Positions 6,342 through 10,448 of a stretch of 10,448 bases of DNA are shown piece by piece. The stretch is taken from NCBI GenBank assembly GCA_041598875.1, contig JBFHXP010000091.1:1-10448 (forward strand), read 5' to 3'. The notes under the pieces are model-generated. The model was not told where the DNA came from, ran no database searches, and saw nothing but the letters and a program-made list of their open reading frames with translations. Each line of letters begins with the position of its first letter. Within the stretch, counting starts at the first letter, position 1. The translations under genes were made by a program, and so were the position numbers. The DNA is from JAKITW01 sp041598875 (GTDB taxonomy: Bacteria > Desulfobacterota > Desulfobulbia > Desulfobulbales > BM004).

Positions 6342-8111
6342 ATGCCTCAATCACAGCCATTTTCCATGTCTCATTTTACCGGTGGCCGGTTTTTGCCCTT
6401 GTTTCGGATCCTTTTCTGCGCAGTGCTGGTTGTTTTTTCCCTGGGCGTGACCGGGCCGGCCCGGGCCGCGAATGGCGAGGCCGTTCTTGCCAAGAAGTAT
6501 GACATTGCCAAGGCCCAGTTCCAGAACCTTCAGCAGGCCTCGGTCAAGGGCCAGACCCGCGATGAGTGGGATGAGGTCATTGGCGGCTTTCGCAAGGTCT
6601 ATCTCGCCAATCCCCGGCATGAGCTGGCAACCTCCAGCCTTTTCATGATGGGAAGGATGTACCATGAGATGTACCTCCGTTTTAAAAACCCCCTGGATTT
6701 TGGTGAGGCGATAGCCTACTACCAGGACGTGGCCGGCCTTTTCCCGGACAGCAATCTTGCCGATGACGCACTCTATAAGCTCGGCCGGATCTATCTTGCG
6801 GAAAAAAATGACCGGGTCCGGGCCGCCAATGCCTTTTCCCATGTGCTGGAGCGCTATCCCCGCGGCGATATGGCCGAAAAGGCGACGCGGCAACTGGCTT
6901 CTCTCAAGGATGTGACGACTGCCGCCGCGGTTGAAAAAACCAGTGCCAGCGGAAAAATGGTTGAGATCCTTCCGGTTCGTTTCTGGTCATCCAACAACTA
7001 TACCCGGGTGGCGATCAAGACCACCGGCCCGGTTCGTTTCAGTGAGCAGCTTCTCGAGGCATCGATGGGGCAGCCCCGCCGTCTGTTTATCGATTTCCCC
7101 AACAGCCGTCTTACCCCGGAGGCGCGTTTCCCGGTCAAGGTCCAGGACGGATTTCTCAAACAGGTCCGCAGCGGCCAGCACACCCCTGATACCGCCCGGG
7201 TGGTCCTGGATATTGAGAGTATCTCCCGGTACAAGATCTTCACCCTGCAGGACCCCTTTCGGGTGGTCATTGATGTGATGGGCGGCAGCGATGACGGCAA
7301 ATCACCTGTGGTTATCGCGGACAAGGGCAAAAGGCGGCCAGGCCAGTCCGCCGTGTCCGGCGAAAGTGCCGCGAAAAGCCCAACTGCGGCAGGCGTTGGG
7401 CAAAAGACCCCCCTTTCCCTGGCCCGGCAGCTCGGGCTCTGCGTCAACCGGATTGTGATTGATCCCGGTCATGGCGGCAAGGATCCGGGGGCCATCGGTC
7501 CTAACGGGATAATGGAAAAGGACGTGGTCCTGGCCGTTGGCTTGAAGCTTGCCGAGAAATTGCGGAAAACCCTGGCCTGCGAGGTTATTCTCACCCGGAC
7601 CACCGATGTTTTCATCCCCTTGGAAGAGCGGACCGCCATTGCCAATACCCGCAAGGGCGATCTCTTTATCTCGCTTCACGTCAATTCCGCGCCGCAACCC
7701 ACGGTTCATGGGGTGGAAACCTATCTCCTTGATTTGACCAATGACAAGAATTCGATGCGGCTGGCCGCGCTGGAGAACGCCACCTCGGCCAGCAATATGA
7801 GCGACCTGCAGAACATCCTTGCCGATCTTCTCAACAACAACAAGAAGGATGAGTCCGCAAAGCTTGCCTCCGCTGTCCAGCAGAGCATGGTCCAGGGTCT
7901 CAACCTCAAGGACCTGGGGGTGAAAAGGGCGCCGTTTTACGTGCTGATCGGCGCGGAAATGCCCGCCATCCTGAGTGAGATCACCTTTCTCAGCAACCCC
8001 CGCGAGGCGGAGCGGTTGCGGCAGGACTCATACCTCGATACCATAGCCGAGCAGATCGCATCCGGGATTTCCGGGTATGTGAGTGAGGGGAGTGTCGCCC
8101 TGTTGAAATGA
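6342..8111 (+). CDS. N-acetylmuramoyl-L-alanine amidase, TPR-AMIN-amidase_3 (AmiC-like)
   Basis: A periplasmic zinc amidase that cuts the bond between N-acetylmuramic acid and L-alanine, splitting the septal wall during division. It has 589 residues. Signal peptide: hydrophobic core at about 18-37, then ARA-A, cleaved after A42. Residues about 46-195 hold tetratricopeptide-like helices (ATSSLFMMGRMYHEMY, ADDALYKLGRIYLAE, AANAFSHVLERYPRG). An AMIN domain follows (about 206-313), which targets such enzymes to septal peptidoglycan. A flexible linker (314-365) leads to the amidase_3 domain (366-585). Zinc and catalytic residues are complete: H377 in DPGHGGKDPG, E392 in MEKD, H446 in SLHVNS, and E546 in SEITFLSN. 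An insert at about 465-505 matches the position of the regulatory helix that blocks the active site in AmiB/AmiC-type enzymes until a LytM-domain activator binds. It lies 38 bases after mutS with no clear Shine-Dalgarno; a second start at 6366 would give a shorter signal peptide. Confidence 0.95.
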   Translation: MPQSQPFSMSHFTGGRFLPLFRILFCAVLVVFSLGVTGPARAANGEAVLAKKYDIAKAQFQNLQQASVKGQTRDEWDEVIGGFRKVYLANPRHELATSSLFMMGRMYHEMYLRFKNPLDFGEAIAYYQDVAGLFPDSNLADDALYKLGRIYLAEKNDRVRAANAFSHVLERYPRGDMAEKATRQLASLKDVTTAAAVEKTSASGKMVEILPVRFWSSNNYTRVAIKTTGPVRFSEQLLEASMGQPRRLFIDFPNSRLTPEARFPVKVQDGFLKQVRSGQHTPDTARVVLDIESISRYKIFTLQDPFRVVIDVMGGSDDGKSPVVIADKGKRRPGQSAVSGESAAKSPTAAGVGQKTPLSLARQLGLCVNRIVIDPGHGGKDPGAIGPNGIMEKDVVLAVGLKLAEKLRKTLACEVILTRTTDVFIPLEERTAIANTRKGDLFISLHVNSAPQPTVHGVETYLLDLTNDKNSMRLAALENATSASNMSDLQNILADLLNNNKKDESAKLASAVQQSMVQGLNLKDLGVKRAPFYVLIGAEMPAILSEITFLSNPREAERLRQDSYLDTIAEQIASGISGYVSEGSVALLK

Positions 8112-8130
8112 GTCCCATGATGCATACGCC

Positions 8131-8988
8131 GTGAAGATCGCTGCGGCAAATACTGTTTTACCGGTAACCCTTGCCGATGGCTATATGGTGGAGGCGGTTC
8201 TTTATGCCGGGGACAGCCTCTGCCTCTCATCCCAGGTCGGCTGCGCCATGGGCTGCGTCTTCTGTGCATCGGGCAGGCATGGTTTCTATCGTAATCTCTC
8301 CCTTGATGAACTTTATCTGCAGTGCCATGTTGTCGAGGAAGCGGGACTTGCCGTAAAGCGGATTACCCTGTCCGGCATTGGCGAGCCTCTGGCCAATTTC
8401 GCTCCTGTCCGCGCCTTTATCACCGAAAATCTTTCCCGTGGCATGGCGGTTTCCCTTACCACCACCGGATACCCGCTGGCAAATTTCATCGAATGCCTGC
8501 ATCTTCCCCATAATGGCCTGATGCTGTCGCTGCACAGCGGTACTCCCGGTGTCCACCGGACCCTTCTCCCCCATGCCCCGGATTATGACCGCCTGTGGCG
8601 CTCTCTGGCGGATGCCTGGCCGAAACTCTCCCGGGGGCGACGGCGGCGGATCGGCATCAACTATCTTCTTCTCGCCGGAGTCAATGACAGTGAAGAAGAG
8701 ATCGGCGCACTGGCCGGCCGGCTTGCCCCTTTTCCCGAGATAACCCTGCACCTTCTTGCATGCAATGATGTGGAAGGCTCGCCCTGTGCCGGGTCGGCCC
8801 GTGCCCATCGTGATGCCCTCTATGATTTTCTTGTTTTCAGGGGTATCAATGTCCGGAGGGCCAACAGGTGGCGGCAGCAGCAGAGGGGCGGGTGCGGCAC
8901 CCTTTTTGCGAGAAGGCAGGAAGCGGGGAAGGTGCTACAGGGAGAGGGGGTCGATGAGTTTCACCGCGGTCTGCTCCGTAATCCGTGA
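8131..8988 (+). CDS. Short RlmN/Cfr-like radical SAM protein lacking the N-terminal domain
   Basis: Resembles RlmN, which methylates C2 of A2503 in 23S rRNA and A37 in some tRNAs using two SAM molecules and a methylated cysteine. It has 285 residues against about 350-385 for RlmN. It matches from the strand before the cluster onwards: LADGYMVEAVL, then SSQVGCAMGCVFCASG with the [4Fe-4S] cysteines C38, C42 and C45; RNLSLDEL; the SAM-binding GIGEPLANF; SLHSG; INYLLLAGVND; and a C-terminal GGCGTLFA. C31 lies seven residues before the first cluster cysteine, as C118 does in E. coli RlmN, and C255 sits where the methyl-carrying C355 is expected. So the chemistry looks intact, but the roughly 90-residue N-terminal helical domain is absent. 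The start is GTG 8131: the frame is closed by a stop at 8104 and no in-frame ATG lies between. It is 19 bases after the amidase with no clear ribosome site. Substrate unknown. Confidence 0.85.
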   Translation: MKIAAANTVLPVTLADGYMVEAVLYAGDSLCLSSQVGCAMGCVFCASGRHGFYRNLSLDELYLQCHVVEEAGLAVKRITLSGIGEPLANFAPVRAFITENLSRGMAVSLTTTGYPLANFIECLHLPHNGLMLSLHSGTPGVHRTLLPHAPDYDRLWRSLADAWPKLSRGRRRRIGINYLLLAGVNDSEEEIGALAGRLAPFPEITLHLLACNDVEGSPCAGSARAHRDALYDFLVFRGINVRRANRWRQQQRGGCGTLFARRQEAGKVLQGEGVDEFHRGLLRNP

Positions 8989-9513
8989 CCAGTCGATCAT
9001 GATAATATCAAGAGTCGCGGGGGCATAAAAGGTACTCACATGAAGATGGGGCGGGGTCTTTGTCTGTGGGGTATTGGCTAGAGTCGGGACGCCCAGAAGA
9101 GTGCCAGCCGGGTATCTCTCCCCGGTCACCAGGTCTTTCTGGGGCCTGAGGTGGGCGTATGCCGAGAAAAGGATATCGGTTCCTGATTGTTTGTCCGGAT
9201 GGCAAAACCAGAGTGACGAGCCGAGAAAGTCCTCGGTTTTTGCCATCAGGGTACCGGGAAGCGCCAGCGGAATCCGGGTTGATTCATCGATTCTGCCCGT
9301 GCTTCCATCGGTCCGGCGAAAGGAGAAAAAATCCACTCCCTCGTGGGGGCGGGGGCGTGTGTTGCAGATCCCCCACCAGAACGCGGTATCGGAAAATCCC
9401 ATCCCGGGTTCCAGAATCCAGGAAAGGGGGCCTGGGCCAAGGGCCGGGTTTAAAGTCACCAGACCCCGGAGCAACATATCGGAAAATGAGTGGTTTTTTT
9501 CTTTATTCATCAT
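8935..9513 (-). CDS. M23-family (LytM-like) metallopeptidase domain protein without signal peptide
   Basis: A 192-residue protein with the zinc site of M23 peptidases, which cut peptide cross-links of peptidoglycan. Seen: H57-E-G-V-D61 (the HxxxD motif), a SAYAHL segment with H121 (the YxHL catalytic histidine position) and PPH156-L-H158-V (the HxH signature). All expected ligands and the catalytic histidines are present, so it is not an obviously degenerate LytM. The N-terminus (MMNKEKNHSFSDMLLRGLVTLNP) has no hydrophobic signal core, and the codons before the ATG encode Pro, Gly and Thr, not a hidden signal. It may therefore be cytoplasmic, or exported another way. The ATG at 9513 overlaps the stop of the upstream MFS gene (ATGA); the next codon is also ATG (9510). 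The last 54 bases overlap, tail to tail, the end of the RlmN-like gene. Family call is good; biological role is not known. Confidence 0.75.
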   Translation of the reverse strand: MMNKEKNHSFSDMLLRGLVTLNPALGPGPLSWILEPGMGFSDTAFWWGICNTRPRPHEGVDFFSFRRTDGSTGRIDESTRIPLALPGTLMAKTEDFLGSSLWFCHPDKQSGTDILFSAYAHLRPQKDLVTGERYPAGTLLGVPTLANTPQTKTPPHLHVSTFYAPATLDIIMIDWSRITEQTAVKLIDPLSL

Positions 9514-10448
9514 GGGCGGGCCAGTTGTTTCCGGACCAGGATCAACAGGCAGAACAGGGCACAGAGCAGGGGCAGGCTGACAAGATTGACTGTTTCCCAG
9601 CTGAAGCGGAAAATAACTGCGCCGGCCGAGAGCGATGCCAGGGCCTGGAATCCGAAGACGATGAAATCATTGACTGCCTGGGCCCTGAATCTTTCCGAAG
9701 CACGGTAACAGCGGGTGAGCAGGGCGGTCCCGCCGACAAAAAGCAGGTTCCAGCCCAGGCCGAGGAGGATCAGGCCGCTCCAGTAATGAATGAAGTGGTG
9801 GTCGATCAGGCCGATTGCAACGCAGGCCAGGTTGAGAAAAACCCCGGCCGCCATGACTTTGAAGAGTCCGAATCGGTCGATGAGCCAGCCGCTGAAAAAA
9901 GAGGGCAGATACATGGCCACCACATGGCTCTGGATCACCAGGGCGGTGTCGCTTAGCGAAAATCCGTCATGAAGATGCATGCTTACCGGGGTTGCGGTCA
10001 TGATAAAGGTCATCACCCCATAGCCCACCACCCCGGCCATAACTGCGGTGAGAAAAAGGGGCTGGATCAGAACATCGGTAAAAGGCCGGTCTTTTTCATG
10101 TGTTGAGGTTGCGGGTGGAGGTTGTGGAGCCTCGAGGAGGGAAAGCAGGCCGGTGTTGGCAAGCAGAAGAATGGCCAGCAGCGCATAGGAGCCGGTATAG
10201 GGTGCGGCGGGCTGCCAGTGGGCAGTGGCCTTGGCGAGTTCCGGCCCGAGAAATGCCGCGGCAATCCCGCCGACAAGCACAGAGGAGATAGCGCGGCCGG
10301 CCTTGTCCGGGGGCACGGATTCCGCAGCTGCGAAACGGTACTGCTGGACAAAGGCCATATTGGCGCCGAGTCCGATTGTGGCCAGGCAGAAGAGGGTAAA
10401 GGAACCTCCGGAAATCGCCACAGCGCCGAGAGACGCGGCGGCCGCGGC
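9510..10448 (-). CDS. Major facilitator superfamily transporter, N-terminus beyond window
   Basis: A secondary transporter of the inner membrane. The frame is open to the right edge, so 312 codons of the C-terminal part are present; full MFS proteins have about 400 residues and 12 helices, so roughly the first three helices are missing. Visible hydrophobic segments include SFTLFCLATIGLGANMAFV, then ISSVLVGGIAAAFLG and YALLAILLLANTGLLSLL. A polar central loop (APQPPPATSTHEKDRPF) is followed by about six more helices, with GWLIDRFGLFK as the second-half motif A. The last helix is followed by VRKQLARP and the stop at 9512-9510. A GTG at 10421 is inside the open frame and is not the true start, since upstream codons (Ala-rich, then SLGA) continue the helix. 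Substrate cannot be told from this part. It is coupled to the M23 gene by an ATGA overlap. Confidence 0.92.
   Translation of the reverse strand, partial: AAAAASLGAVAISGGSFTLFCLATIGLGANMAFVQQYRFAAAESVPPDKAGRAISSVLVGGIAAAFLGPELAKATAHWQPAAPYTGSYALLAILLLANTGLLSLLEAPQPPPATSTHEKDRPFTDVLIQPLFLTAVMAGVVGYGVMTFIMTATPVSMHLHDGFSLSDTALVIQSHVVAMYLPSFFSGWLIDRFGLFKVMAAGVFLNLACVAIGLIDHHFIHYWSGLILLGLGWNLLFVGGTALLTRCYRASERFRAQAVNDFIVFGFQALASLSAGAVIFRFSWETVNLVSLPLLCALFCLLILVRKQLARP

Noticed and set aside
8227..8808. Minus-strand open frame of 193 codons inside the RlmN-like gene
   Set aside because: Antisense to a protein with complete radical SAM motifs; its translation has no recognisable motif.
8131..8988. 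Reading the radical SAM gene as a Cfr-type antibiotic resistance gene
   Set aside because: RlmN and Cfr share these motifs, but this protein is shorter than both, sits in a housekeeping operon and shows nothing specific to Cfr.
9159..9956. Plus-strand open frame of 265 codons opposite the M23 and MFS genes
   Set aside because: The minus strand gives a clear multi-helix transporter and an M23 zinc motif set; the plus frame gives low-complexity Gln/Glu/Gly-rich protein with no recognisable domain.

Overview
The window looks like ordinary chromosome from a Gram-negative, GC-rich bacterium. It is probably a member of the former Deltaproteobacteria (Desulfobacterota), perhaps Desulfobulbales-like. 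That placement is inference from the general feel of the proteins and the envelope genes: an AMIN-domain amidase with a signal peptide, and an EF-P with its lysine ligase. No marker here fixes the taxon. I see no insertion sequences, CRISPR, tRNA or rRNA, and coding density is very high.

Layout. (1) Minus strand, 1-795: efp (elongation factor P) followed after 3 bases by the start of epmA (EF-P lysine ligase), which runs off the left edge. (2) 796-1077: a divergent promoter region with one plausible sigma70-type promoter on each strand. (3) Plus strand, 1078-8988: a probable six-gene operon. It holds an exported DUF4139 protein, a YfcE-like metallophosphoesterase, a HIT-family (Ap4A-type) protein, mutS, a TPR-AMIN-amidase_3 cell wall amidase, and a short RlmN/Cfr-like radical SAM protein. 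Gaps are 0-44 bases and one junction is an ATGA overlap. (4) Minus strand, 8935-10448: an MFS transporter entering from the right edge, translationally coupled (ATGA) to a small M23-type peptidase with no signal peptide. The 3' end of the M23 gene overlaps the end of the RlmN-like gene by 54 bases.

How the genes work together. efp and epmA form a clear functional pair: EpmA should modify Lys32 in the conserved PGKGQA loop of EF-P so that ribosomes can pass polyproline stretches. The plus-strand operon is functionally mixed: nucleotide or phosphoester chemistry (phosphoesterase, HIT), mismatch repair (MutS), peptidoglycan splitting at division (amidase) and RNA methylation chemistry (RlmN-like).

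The two items most worth a second look are the RlmN-like protein and the M23 protein. The first keeps all the catalytic cysteines but lacks the N-terminal domain. The second has a complete set of zinc-site residues but no visible export signal and is coupled to a transporter. I do not see convincing evidence for a wholly new multi-gene system.
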